Below are positions 1 through 6,081 of a stretch of 6,264 nucleotides of DNA, in pieces. Under the pieces are notes generated by a model that saw only the letters and a list, made by a program, of their open reading frames with translations, ran no database searches and was not told where the DNA came from. Origin of the DNA: Desulfobacteraceae bacterium (GTDB taxonomy: Bacteria; Desulfobacterota; Desulfobacteria; Desulfobacterales; UBA11574); contig DAOVAE010000073.1 of NCBI GenBank assembly GCA_030671225.1, forward strand, positions 1 through 6,264, read 5' to 3'. Position 1 is the first letter of the stretch; each line of letters begins with the position of its first letter. The position numbers were made by a program, and so were the translations under genes.

Positions 1-191
1 TCGGTCGAACTTACAAGAACCGGACTTTCCATGTTGCTGATATTGAGTGAAAACAGGCCGCCGAACCCGCCGATATCACCTATAACACCCGATCTGGACG
101 TCTGCTGTGCTATTTTTTTAATGTCGTCGACCAGGTTGTCGGCTTTATCAATATCTACACCCGCATCGGCATAGGTCAGTGATTTTGTCAT
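1..191 (-). CDS. purM: Phosphoribosylformylglycinamidine cyclo-ligase (AIR synthetase), N-terminal part
   Basis: Only the first 63 codons are present; the gene runs off the left edge. The protein begins MTKSLTYADAGVDID and continues through a DIGGFGGLF segment to a PVLVSSTD stretch, which is the conserved order at the PurM N-terminus (YADAGV, then GxIGGFGGLF, then the start of the nucleotide-binding core). PurM is cytosolic and uses ATP to close formylglycinamidine ribonucleotide into aminoimidazole ribonucleotide in de novo purine synthesis. The ATG at 191 is supported by an AAGGGG-type ribosome site about six bases upstream and by the usual family start just before LTYADAGV. It is transcribed away from the amino-acid operon to its right. 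The catalytic core lies outside the window, so intactness cannot be judged. The family call is secure. Confidence 0.93.
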   Translation of the reverse strand, partial: MTKSLTYADAGVDIDKADNLVDDIKKIAQQTSRSGVIGDIGGFGGLFSLNISNMESPVLVSST

Positions 192-210
192 ATGAATCCC
201 CTTAATACAT

Positions 211-228
211 CCGGGCCAAAGGACCCGG
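211..228 (-). promoter_or_regulatory. GC-rich hairpin in the purM leader
   Basis: Read on the minus strand, CCGGG then a single bulged T, CC, a TTT loop and GGCCCGG can form seven GC pairs with one bulge. It lies about 20 bases upstream of the purM start and just upstream of its ribosome site. There is no following T-run, so it does not look like a finished intrinsic terminator. It could modulate translation or protect the 5' end of the mRNA; the role is inference. Confidence 0.35.
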
Positions 229-290
229 CTTTGATTACCCCGGGAGAGGGTTAGTTTTGCAACCAGGTTAAATCTCTAAAAAAGATTAAA

Positions 291-319
291 AAAATAATTC
301 TATTCGGTCTAAAAGTCAA
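291..319 (-). promoter_or_regulatory. Candidate sigma-70 promoter for purM
   Basis: On the minus strand a TTGACT box (314 to 319, five of six consensus bases) is followed after exactly 17 bases by TATTTT (291 to 296, four of six). It points toward purM and would give a leader of around 95 bases containing the GC-rich hairpin. The region is AT-rich, so chance matches are likely; the call rests on box quality and exact spacing. Confidence 0.4.
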
Positions 320-329
320 AACAATTTTT

Positions 330-358
330 TTGACATAAATAACATTGTATTGTAAAGA
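330..358 (+). promoter_or_regulatory. Candidate sigma-70 promoter for the aminotransferase-hom-thrH operon
   Basis: A perfect TTGACA lies at 330 to 335. At 17-base spacing the minus-10 position reads TAAAGA (353 to 358), only three of six consensus bases. It sits back to back with the purM candidate, with ten bases between the two minus-35 boxes. Transcription from here would make a leader of roughly 250 bases before the aminotransferase. A second promoter nearer the gene cannot be excluded, since 526 to 562 is also AT-rich. Confidence 0.3.
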
Positions 359-491
359 AGAAACAATTTGATTTAAAGATGAATCATCCTCGTAAAACAA
401 AAAGATTTATTAATAGCCCGGACGGGTTCTTTCATTACGAGCCGTTATCCACGAGTTTTTTCAGTTAAAATTTAATTGTACCTGAAGCGGC

Positions 492-526
492 AATATTTTC
501 AAAACGCTAAAGTGTTACAAAATATT
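492..526 (+). promoter_or_regulatory. Long hairpin in the operon leader
   Basis: AATATTTT (492 to 499) pairs perfectly with AAAATATT (519 to 526). Inside, AACGC (503 to 507) can pair with GTGTT (512 to 516, one GU pair) around a TAAA loop. The two stems are separated by a small internal loop. The structure is flanked by two direct copies of AATTGTA (474 to 480 and 528 to 534). It could be an RNA leader structure or, as DNA, an operator dyad. No family was recognised. Confidence 0.35.
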
Positions 527-618
527 CAATTGTATGCGATAAAGAAATTATATGTTTAGAATTTTTTGCCGCAGCAAGCACAACGTTTACAACTAAGAAA
601 CCACGAGAGGTTATTGTT

Positions 619-1785
619 ATGAAAAATTTTGCCAGACTAGATCGTCTTCCACCGTATGTATTTGCAACCGTCAACAAGATTAAAATGGATGCCAGACGTG
701 CCGGAAAAGATATTATTGACCTGGGAATGGGTAATCCCGACCTTGCTACGCCCCAGCATATCGTCGATAAACTAACTGAGGCTGCCCAAAAACCCCAAAA
801 CCACCGCTATTCGGCCTCCATGGGTATTACTAAACTGCGCATGGCCATTGCGGATTGGTATAAACGCAGATTTGACGTAGATATTGACCCCGAAACCGAG
901 GCGATCGTTACCATTGGCGCTAAGGAAGGGATATCTCATCTTATCCTGGTAACCATTCGGCCGGGAGACGTGGTGTTTACTCCGAACCCGACCTACCCTA
1001 TCCATCCTTTCTCAGCAATCATTTCCGGAGGTGACGTAAGGGGCATACCAATGGGCCCGGACCAAAATTTTTTCGAAAACCTCATGGAGGCCACTAGACA
1101 GACTTGGCCCAGACCCAGAGTTTTAACTATAAGCTTTCCCCATAATCCCACAACCGAAGTTGTCGAGCTCAAATTTTTTGAAAAGATCGTGGATTATGCC
1201 AAGGAGCATGACATCTTGATTATCCATGACTTTGCCTATGCAGATCTAGCCTTTGACGGCTATAAACCGCCCAGCTTTCTCCAGGTTAAAGGCGCTAAGG
1301 ATGTTGGTGTTGAATTCTTTTCACTTTCCAAGAGCTACAGCATGCCCGGCTGGCGGGTCGGTTTTTGTGTGGGCAACAGCGAGGTTGTAGGTGCGTTGGC
1401 CCGCATAAAAAGCTACCTGGATTATGGCATTTTTCAGCCGATTCAAATTGCATCTATTATCGCCCTAAACGGCCCACAAGATTGTGTTACAGAGATATGT
1501 GATACATATAAAACACGAAGGGATGCTTTGATATCAGGCCTTAGTCGGGTAGGCTGGGAAATAGAAAGCCCCAAAGGAACCATGTTTGTGTGGGCAAAAA
1601 TTCCGGAAAAATATATAAAAATGGGTTCCGTAGAATTTTCCACAATGCTGATTAATGAAGCCCAGGTCGCTGTTTCACCGGGTCTTGGATTCGGCGAGTA
1701 CGGAGATGAATATGTACGGTTTGCGCTTATAGAGAACCAGATGCGTATAAACCAGGCCATAAGAGGTATAAGGAAGATAATGTAA
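619..1785 (+). CDS. alaC: AlaC-like class I/II PLP aminotransferase (alanine or aspartate type)
   Basis: This 388-residue fold-type I aminotransferase is cytosolic and uses pyridoxal phosphate. The N-terminus ([10 protein letters not shown], then DLGMGNPD at 34 to 41) and much of its length closely follow E. coli AlaC, the glutamate-pyruvate aminotransferase. Visible active-site residues are N176 in FPHNPTTE, D204 and Y207 in [10 protein letters not shown], the Schiff-base lysine K238 in [12 protein letters not shown], and R367 in VRFALIEN, which normally binds the substrate carboxylate. The ATG at 619 has GAGAGG eight bases upstream. It is somewhat shorter than AlaC because the C-terminus stops soon after the IRGIRKIM helix. 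Its TAA directly abuts the hom ATG, so the two are probably translationally coupled. Beside hom and thrH it could supply aspartate for the threonine branch rather than alanine. Family certain; substrate not settled. Confidence 0.9.
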   Translation: MKNFARLDRLPPYVFATVNKIKMDARRAGKDIIDLGMGNPDLATPQHIVDKLTEAAQKPQNHRYSASMGITKLRMAIADWYKRRFDVDIDPETEAIVTIGAKEGISHLILVTIRPGDVVFTPNPTYPIHPFSAIISGGDVRGIPMGPDQNFFENLMEATRQTWPRPRVLTISFPHNPTTEVVELKFFEKIVDYAKEHDILIIHDFAYADLAFDGYKPPSFLQVKGAKDVGVEFFSLSKSYSMPGWRVGFCVGNSEVVGALARIKSYLDYGIFQPIQIASIIALNGPQDCVTEICDTYKTRRDALISGLSRVGWEIESPKGTMFVWAKIPEKYIKMGSVEFSTMLINEAQVAVSPGLGFGEYGDEYVRFALIENQMRINQAIRGIRKIM

Positions 1786-3102
1786 ATGAGAAAAATTAAT
1801 GTGGGTTTACTCGGCTGCGGCACGGTAGGTACAGGTGTTGCAAAAATTCTTATTGAAAATAAGGATGTCATACGTTCCCGGGTTGGAGCCGACCTGAACC
1901 TGAAATATGTTGCCGACATCGAAATGCAAAGAGACCGGGGAATACGATTTGATGACGGTGTCTTTATCAACGATGCATATAAAGTGGTCGATGACCCCGA
2001 CATTGATATCATTATCGAAATGATCGGAGGAGAGGGCGTTGCCAAGGATCTTATTTTAAGAGCCATTGATAACGGCAAACAGGTTGTTACCGCAAACAAA
2101 GCGCTGCTTGCAGTCCATGGTAATGCCATATTCAAGGCCGCAATGGAACAAGGTGTCGATCTTGCCTTTGAAGCCAGCGTGGGCGGCTGCATGCCGATCA
2201 TCAAATCGTTACGGGAATCTCTGGTGGGGAATCACATAAAATCGATGGCCGGTATCCTGAACGGCACCTGTAACTACATCCTCTCCAGGAGTACGGATGA
2301 TGGCAGCAGTTTTGAAGCTGTGCTTGCCGAAGCCCAAAAAAAAGGGTTTACCGAGGCGGATCCGACTCTGGATATCGAAGGGGTCGACACCGCCCACAAA
2401 CTTGCCATTTTGACGTCACTTGCATACGGCATGGAGATTAATTTTAAAGATATATATATCGAAGGCATTGCAAATATCGCCCCCATGGACATAGATTTCG
2501 CCGGACAGTTTGGTTACAAAATAAAACTTCTGGCCATCAGCAAGGACGTGGGCAATGCCGTAGATGCAAGGGTACACCCCACCATGATCCCTTTTGACAA
2601 TCCGCTTTCCAGTGTCGGTGGAGTCCTTAACGCCATTACAATTTCCGGTGATGCCATTGGTAATATGATGCTTTACGGATATGGTGCGGGAATGATGCCC
2701 ACCGCCAGCGCCGTGGTCGGCGATATAGTCGATCTCGCCCGCAACCTTTTAACCGGCTCAAGCGGCCGGGTTCCATTACTCTCATACCAGATGAATAATA
2801 TCAGCAAAATTCCTGTCATACCGGTTGATGAAATTACAACCCATTATTATTTCAGGTTTTCTGCCTTGGACCGCCCCGGGGTCCTGTCAAAGATATCGGG
2901 TATTCTGGGCGACTATGAGATCAGCATAAAATCGGTGCATCAAAAAGGAAGAAAAACCAAAGGTTTTGTTCCCATCGTCATGCTCACCCACCTTGCCAAA
3001 GAAGCTGGTGTTAAAAAGGCCTTATCCAAGATTTTCAATCTCGACGTTGTCAGTGACAAGCCGGTTCTCATAAGAATCGAGGATGAAAACCAAGAAGATT
3101 AA
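1786..3102 (+). CDS. hom: Homoserine dehydrogenase with C-terminal ACT domain
   Basis: The enzyme reduces aspartate 4-semialdehyde to homoserine with NAD(P)H, the branch step toward threonine and methionine. At 438 residues it has the standard three-part layout. The Rossmann motif GLLGCGTVGTGV is at about 8 to 19, and TANKALLA carries the conserved K105. The catalytic part has NGTCNYIL from N159, TEADPTLDIEG with E190, then D201 and K205 in the VDTAHK segment. A C-terminal ACT domain runs from about 353 to 430 (YYFRFSALDRPGVLSKISGIL), normally the site of threonine feedback or oligomer control. The ATG directly follows the aminotransferase stop, and AGGAAG (1771 to 1776) inside that gene serves as its ribosome site. 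There is no aspartokinase fusion; this is the monofunctional form. All key residues are present, so it should be active. Confidence 0.97.
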   Translation: MRKINVGLLGCGTVGTGVAKILIENKDVIRSRVGADLNLKYVADIEMQRDRGIRFDDGVFINDAYKVVDDPDIDIIIEMIGGEGVAKDLILRAIDNGKQVVTANKALLAVHGNAIFKAAMEQGVDLAFEASVGGCMPIIKSLRESLVGNHIKSMAGILNGTCNYILSRSTDDGSSFEAVLAEAQKKGFTEADPTLDIEGVDTAHKLAILTSLAYGMEINFKDIYIEGIANIAPMDIDFAGQFGYKIKLLAISKDVGNAVDARVHPTMIPFDNPLSSVGGVLNAITISGDAIGNMMLYGYGAGMMPTASAVVGDIVDLARNLLTGSSGRVPLLSYQMNNISKIPVIPVDEITTHYYFRFSALDRPGVLSKISGILGDYEISIKSVHQKGRKTKGFVPIVMLTHLAKEAGVKKALSKIFNLDVVSDKPVLIRIEDENQED

Positions 3103-3113
3103 ATAACAAATTA

Positions 3114-3137
3114 GAATGTGAGACCTTTGAATGTGAG
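3114..3137 (+). repeat. Duplicated GAATGTGAG ahead of thrH
   Basis: The nonamer GAATGTGAG occurs at 3114 to 3122 and again at 3129 to 3137, 15 bases apart, in the hom-thrH spacer. The second copy contains the GAGG that acts as the thrH ribosome site, only four bases before the ATG. Each copy also contains an ATG followed at once by TGA, in the thrH frame, so neither extends the gene. Confidence 0.6.
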
Positions 3138-3142
3138 GTACT

Positions 3143-3754
3143 ATGCATATCGTATGTTCCGACCTGGAAGGAATTTTTGTTCCGGAAATATGGATAAATG
3201 TGGCCGAAAAAACTGGGATTAAAGAACTCAGGCTGACAACACGTGATATATCCGATTACGATGTATTAATGAAAAGACGTCTTGCTATCCTTGATGAAAA
3301 CCGGCTTAAAATAGATGATATTAAAGCGGTTATCGCCGTCATGAACCCTCTTGATGGAGCCCTGGAATTTCTTGACTGGCTCAGGTCACGCACCCAGATC
3401 ATAGTTGTTTCTGATACATTTGACCAGTTTGCGCGTCCTTTGATGCAAAAGCTCGGCTGGCCCACACTTTTCTGCCACACTTTGTCGATAGATACCGACG
3501 GTTCGATTACCGGGTATAAACTGCGCCAGAAAGACAGCAAGCGGGAAGCGGTAATTTCCTTAAAAAGCCTGAAATACCACACCATAGGCGTAGGTGATTC
3601 TTATAATGACATTACAATGCTAAAAGAAGCCGATAACGGTATCCTTTTCGATCCGCCGGAAAATGTGAAAAACGAGTTTCCGGAATTTCCGGTATCATAC
3701 AGATATGACGATCTGAAAGATATTATTCAAAAGATACTGTCAAACGACCCTTAG
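3143..3754 (+). CDS. thrH: ThrH: bifunctional phosphoserine phosphatase / homoserine phosphotransferase
   Basis: This 203-residue haloacid-dehalogenase-family protein aligns from end to end with Pseudomonas aeruginosa ThrH (about 205 residues). Shared landmarks are DLEG at the N-terminus with nucleophile D7 and E9 (the DxE variant of motif I seen in ThrH), VPEIW, AEKTGI, TTRDI, DYDVLMKRRLAILDE, motif II around S90 in VVSDTF, CHTLSID, LRQKDSKR, and motif IV GVGDSYND with D152 and D156. In Pseudomonas the enzyme removes phosphate from phosphoserine and can pass it to homoserine, giving O-phosphohomoserine, the substrate of threonine synthase. Its place directly after hom fits that role and suggests it stands in for ThrB, SerB or both. 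No thrB or thrC is visible in the window. The start has GAGG four bases upstream, and only stop-blocked ATGs precede it. Confidence 0.93.
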   Translation: MHIVCSDLEGIFVPEIWINVAEKTGIKELRLTTRDISDYDVLMKRRLAILDENRLKIDDIKAVIAVMNPLDGALEFLDWLRSRTQIIVVSDTFDQFARPLMQKLGWPTLFCHTLSIDTDGSITGYKLRQKDSKREAVISLKSLKYHTIGVGDSYNDITMLKEADNGILFDPPENVKNEFPEFPVSYRYDDLKDIIQKILSNDP

Positions 3755-3766
3755 TACATGTATTCT

Positions 3767-3786
3767 TAAATACGGTAACGTATTTA
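3767..3786 (+). terminator. Hairpin after thrH, possible operon terminator
   Basis: TAAATACG and CGTATTTA form a perfect eight-pair stem capped by GTAA, which as RNA is a GNRA tetraloop. It starts 13 bases after the thrH stop and is followed by a T-rich but interrupted stretch. Only two pairs are GC and there is no clean T-run, so termination may be weak. It may instead protect the 3' end of the transcript. Confidence 0.4.
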
Positions 3787-3814
3787 TTACTTGGTTTATT
3801 CATTCTATGTATGC

Positions 3815-3950
3815 AAAAGTGTAAAGTGCCTAAAGTGAACTAAAGTGCCTAAAGTTAAGGTATTCAATTAATTTTAATTATAATTGATCGCGCTGAAAGC
3901 GCATTCCTCAACTTTAGCTCACTTTAGGCACTTCAAACTTCAAACTTTTA
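3815..3950. repeat. Large imperfect palindrome made of TAAAGT tandem units
   Basis: The left arm is a run of units: TAAAGTGCC (3822 to 3830), TAAAGTGAAC (3831 to 3840), TAAAGTGCC (3841 to 3849) and TAAAGTTAAGG. Bases 3824 to 3846 pair with 3911 to 3933 with one mismatch in 23. The centre has two smaller stems: CAATTA/TAATTG (3865 to 3870 with 3881 to 3886), and GCGCT-GAA-AGCGC (3890 to 3902). The right arm ends in a tandem CTTCAAA pair (3931 to 3944). No reading frame or transposase is present. It fits a dispersed palindromic intergenic repeat (REP or MITE-like), sitting between the thrH and thioesterase genes. Whether it is multicopy cannot be seen here. Confidence 0.75.
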
Positions 3951-4033
3951 GAATTCAACTTATACGGGATAGTTGTCTTGATAAAAACACGTAATCGAAT
4001 TTACGAATCAGAGCACTAAGTAAGAGACATTAT

Positions 4034-4447
4034 ATGATTACCCACACAACCACATACCGGGTAATATACGGTGATACGGACAAAATGGGATTTGTCTATC
4101 ATGCCAACTATTTTCGATGGTTTGAAATCGCCCGCTCCGAGATGTTCAGGTATTTAGGCATGCCTTACAAATCCATCGAATCCAGAGGATTTTTTCTCCC
4201 TTTATCCGAGGTTCACTGTAAATTCAACTCCCCTTCCCAATACGACGATATATTGCTCATAGAAGCTTCCCTTGACACCAATGTCAAGGGAATGCTTAAG
4301 TTCGATTATCGCATATTCAGCGAGGACGGTAAAAAGATCCTTGCCAAAGGATACACAAAACATGCGTGTGTAGACCGAGACGGCCGGGTCGTGCGCCCGC
4401 CTAAATTCTTGATGGAAGTTATTGAAAAGTATCGCGAATCCAATTGA
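4034..4447 (+). CDS. ybgC: YbgC/4HBT-family acyl-CoA thioesterase
   Basis: A 137-residue single hot-dog domain of the 4-hydroxybenzoyl-CoA thioesterase family. The signature near the N-terminus reads YGDTDKMGFVYHANYFRWFEIARSEMFR, with the catalytic aspartate expected at D16 and the Y22-H23 pair after it. The C-terminal half has the usual sheet ending in YTKHACVDRDGRVVRPP. Length is normal (E. coli YbgC is about 134). The family hydrolyses short or medium acyl-CoA, or acyl groups linked to phospholipid synthesis; the substrate here is unknown. In many proteobacteria ybgC sits with tol-pal; here it is next to hldE. The ATG has AAGAGA six bases upstream. The last codon and TGA stop lie inside the left end of the following repeat element. 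No clear promoter was found; TTGATA at 3978 to 3983 lacks a good partner. Confidence 0.92.
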   Translation: MITHTTTYRVIYGDTDKMGFVYHANYFRWFEIARSEMFRYLGMPYKSIESRGFFLPLSEVHCKFNSPSQYDDILLIEASLDTNVKGMLKFDYRIFSEDGKKILAKGYTKHACVDRDGRVVRPPKFLMEVIEKYRESN

Positions 4448-4600
4448 TGGCTTCGTAAAAAGTCCAACTTCTGCGTTGCGCTGCATTCCTCGTCACTGCG
4501 ACGTAATAAAAATACGTCTCGTTCCTTGGAATTTGCGCGCCTCGAATTTGGAGCTTTTTACTTTGCCATCAAAATCTGACTTTTTACGAAACCGTCAATT
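4442..4600. mobile_element. MITE-like palindromic element between ybgC and hldE
   Basis: The outer 23 bases (4442 to 4464 and 4578 to 4600) are inverted repeats matching at 21 of 23 positions, beginning AATTGATGG and ending CCGTCAATT. The sequence from 4446 to 4570 is itself a long imperfect palindrome centred near 4509, with the tip GACGTA/TACGTC (4500 to 4505 with 4513 to 4518) around an A-rich loop. A second, inner inverted copy of the end motif is at 4554 to 4570 (14 of 17 matches to the left end). It encodes no protein and no transposase. AATT at both edges could be a target-site duplication. The sequence resembles dispersed palindromic repeats I associate with Desulfobacterales genomes, but copy number is not visible here. 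Confidence 0.78.
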
Positions 4601-4623
4601 AATACGATTTTCCAGTGAATGCC

Positions 4624-6081
4624 ATGCCTATTGATATTTCAAAATTTGACAAATGCAATATTCTTGTTGTGGGCGATTTAATGCTCGATGAATATCTCTG
4701 GGGAGTAGTTGATCGCATATCCCCGGAGGCGCCTGTCCAGGTGGTGTCGATCAAAAACGAGGATTACGCCATTGGTGGAGCCGGCAATGTCGTAAACAAC
4801 ATTGTTGCTCTTGGCGCAAAAGTTTCAGCGGCCGGTGTAATCGGTACAGGAAGAAATGGACAGCTTATGCTCAGTAAGTTCAATGAACTCGGTGTGGATA
4901 CGGCCGGCATTGTTCAGGAACCGGGCAGGCCCACCACACAGAAGACAAGAATTGTTGCATCCCATCAGCATGTTCTCAGAATCGACAGGGAAACAAACAA
5001 AATCATATCAGATCCGACTTTAGAGAAGATTACAAGATTCATAGAAGATAAAATTCCCGATGTTGACGTGGTATTGATTTCCGACTACGGGAAGGGACTG
5101 ATTACAAAAACCTTGCTGTCAAGACTGACATCGGCCGCTCAAAAGCACAAAAAGATTACCATTGCAGATCCCAAAGGGCTCGACTTTTCAAAATATTCAG
5201 GTGTATCCATCATCACACCGAACAAAAAAGAAGCCGCCCTGGCTTCCGGAGTTGAAATTGCTGATGAATCGACCCTTTTAAAAGCAGGAAATAGAATTCT
5301 TCAGAACGTCGGCCTGGATAGGCTTTTGATAACATGCGGCAAGGACGGTATGGTTCTTTTTGAACAAAACAAAGAGCCTTACAAAGTCAGGGCCAAAGCG
5401 CGACAGGTTTATGACGTATCTGGCGCAGGTGACACTGTGATAGCTGTCTTTGGGCTTGCAAAAGCCTCAGGGGCTTCATTCAAAAACTGTGTGGCCCTTG
5501 CCAACACAGCCGCCGGAATCGTTGTGGGCAAGGTCGGCACGGCAACTGTTTCAAAGCAAGAACTGGCAACGGCACTGGAACCGTATGAAGACAGCCTCTC
5601 ATCTAAGCACAAAAGCTTATCCGAACTTCCAACTCTTGTAAAAGAACTTAAGAAAAAAGGGAAGCGGGTTGTATTGACGAATGGCTGCTTCGACCTTTTA
5701 CATACGGGCCATATCATGCTCTTTTCTGCTTCAAAGCAGCTTGGAGATACACTTATCGTTGCAATAGACGACGACGATTCGGTCAAAGAAATAAAAGGAC
5801 CGGGAAGGCCCGTAATCGGTGCAAAAGAGCGTGTTAGGATCTTATGTGCCCTTGATTCTGTTGACTATGTTGTTGTTTTTTCTTCCAACGAGCTGAAAAA
5901 GCTCATTGAAATCATACGGCCGGATGTTCTTGCCAAGGGAAGCAACTATACATCTGAAGAAGTTTTCGGACGAGAACTTGTTGAACAGCTGGGTGGACGT
6001 GTGGTTCTGATTCCGGTTACCGAAAATATTTCATCAACCCGGATTATTAATAATATCAAAAGCAGCGATACTAAAGCATAG
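4624..6081 (+). CDS. hldE: HldE: heptose-7-phosphate kinase / heptose-1-phosphate adenylyltransferase
   Basis: A bifunctional cytosolic enzyme that supplies ADP-heptose for the lipopolysaccharide inner core. Numbered from the ATG at 4624 it has 485 residues (E. coli HldE has 477). Residues 1 to about 315 form a PfkB/ribokinase-type kinase: VVGD at 15 to 18, RISPEAPV, GGAGN at 51 to 55, DYGKG at 154 to 158, TPNKKE at 198 to 203, and VSGAGDT with catalytic base D270. After a short linker the nucleotidyltransferase domain begins near 345, with TNGCFDLLHTGH (HxGH at 360 to 363), KGSNY at 438 to 442 and SSTRII at 470 to 475. Both active sites look intact. The start is uncertain: a GTG at 4615 is in frame, neither start has a clear ribosome site, and a stop at 4600 to 4602 bars any longer form. 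ATG was chosen because it matches the E. coli N-terminal length. Confidence 0.96.
   Translation: MPIDISKFDKCNILVVGDLMLDEYLWGVVDRISPEAPVQVVSIKNEDYAIGGAGNVVNNIVALGAKVSAAGVIGTGRNGQLMLSKFNELGVDTAGIVQEPGRPTTQKTRIVASHQHVLRIDRETNKIISDPTLEKITRFIEDKIPDVDVVLISDYGKGLITKTLLSRLTSAAQKHKKITIADPKGLDFSKYSGVSIITPNKKEAALASGVEIADESTLLKAGNRILQNVGLDRLLITCGKDGMVLFEQNKEPYKVRAKARQVYDVSGAGDTVIAVFGLAKASGASFKNCVALANTAAGIVVGKVGTATVSKQELATALEPYEDSLSSKHKSLSELPTLVKELKKKGKRVVLTNGCFDLLHTGHIMLFSASKQLGDTLIVAIDDDDSVKEIKGPGRPVIGAKERVRILCALDSVDYVVVFSSNELKKLIEIIRPDVLAKGSNYTSEEVFGRELVEQLGGRVVLIPVTENISSTRIINNIKSSDTKA

Larger units (their letters stand above)
192..618. other. Divergent intergenic region between purM and the aminotransferase operon
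   Basis: This 427-base spacer contains no convincing gene. From left to right it holds the purM ribosome site and a GC-rich leader hairpin, a strongly AT-rich block with back-to-back candidate promoters (about 291 to 358), a short CCCG/CGGG stem at 417 to 426, a longer AT-rich hairpin at 492 to 526, and the aminotransferase ribosome site GAGAGG at 605 to 610. If the plus-strand promoter is real, the operon transcript has a leader of roughly 250 bases, long enough for RNA-level control. I did not recognise a T-box, SAM or lysine riboswitch, or a threonine-rich leader peptide. Confidence 0.6.

Noticed and set aside
414..427. CCCG/CGGG stem in the leader as an intrinsic terminator
   Set aside because: Four GC pairs with a two-base loop and no T-run directly after it; too weak to call.
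379..468. 29-codon frame in the operon leader as a possible attenuator leader peptide
   Set aside because: It has only two threonine codons, no threonine or isoleucine run, no ribosome site, and no terminator following it.
1443..2204. Minus-strand open frame of 253 codons spanning the aminotransferase-hom junction
   Set aside because: It lies wholly antisense to two well-supported genes with intact motifs, and its serine- and isoleucine-rich translation resembles no family I know.
3822..3857. Tandem TAAAGT units as a CRISPR array
   Set aside because: Units of 9 to 10 bases follow each other directly without unique spacers, and no cas gene is present.
4422..4634. Plus-strand open frame of 70 codons between ybgC and hldE
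   Set aside because: It begins inside ybgC, runs through the palindromic element and ends inside hldE; its translation is just the repeat read in one frame.
5409..5786. Minus-strand frame of 125 codons within hldE
   Set aside because: Antisense shadow of the conserved kinase and nucleotidyltransferase domains, with no start context or recognisable motif.
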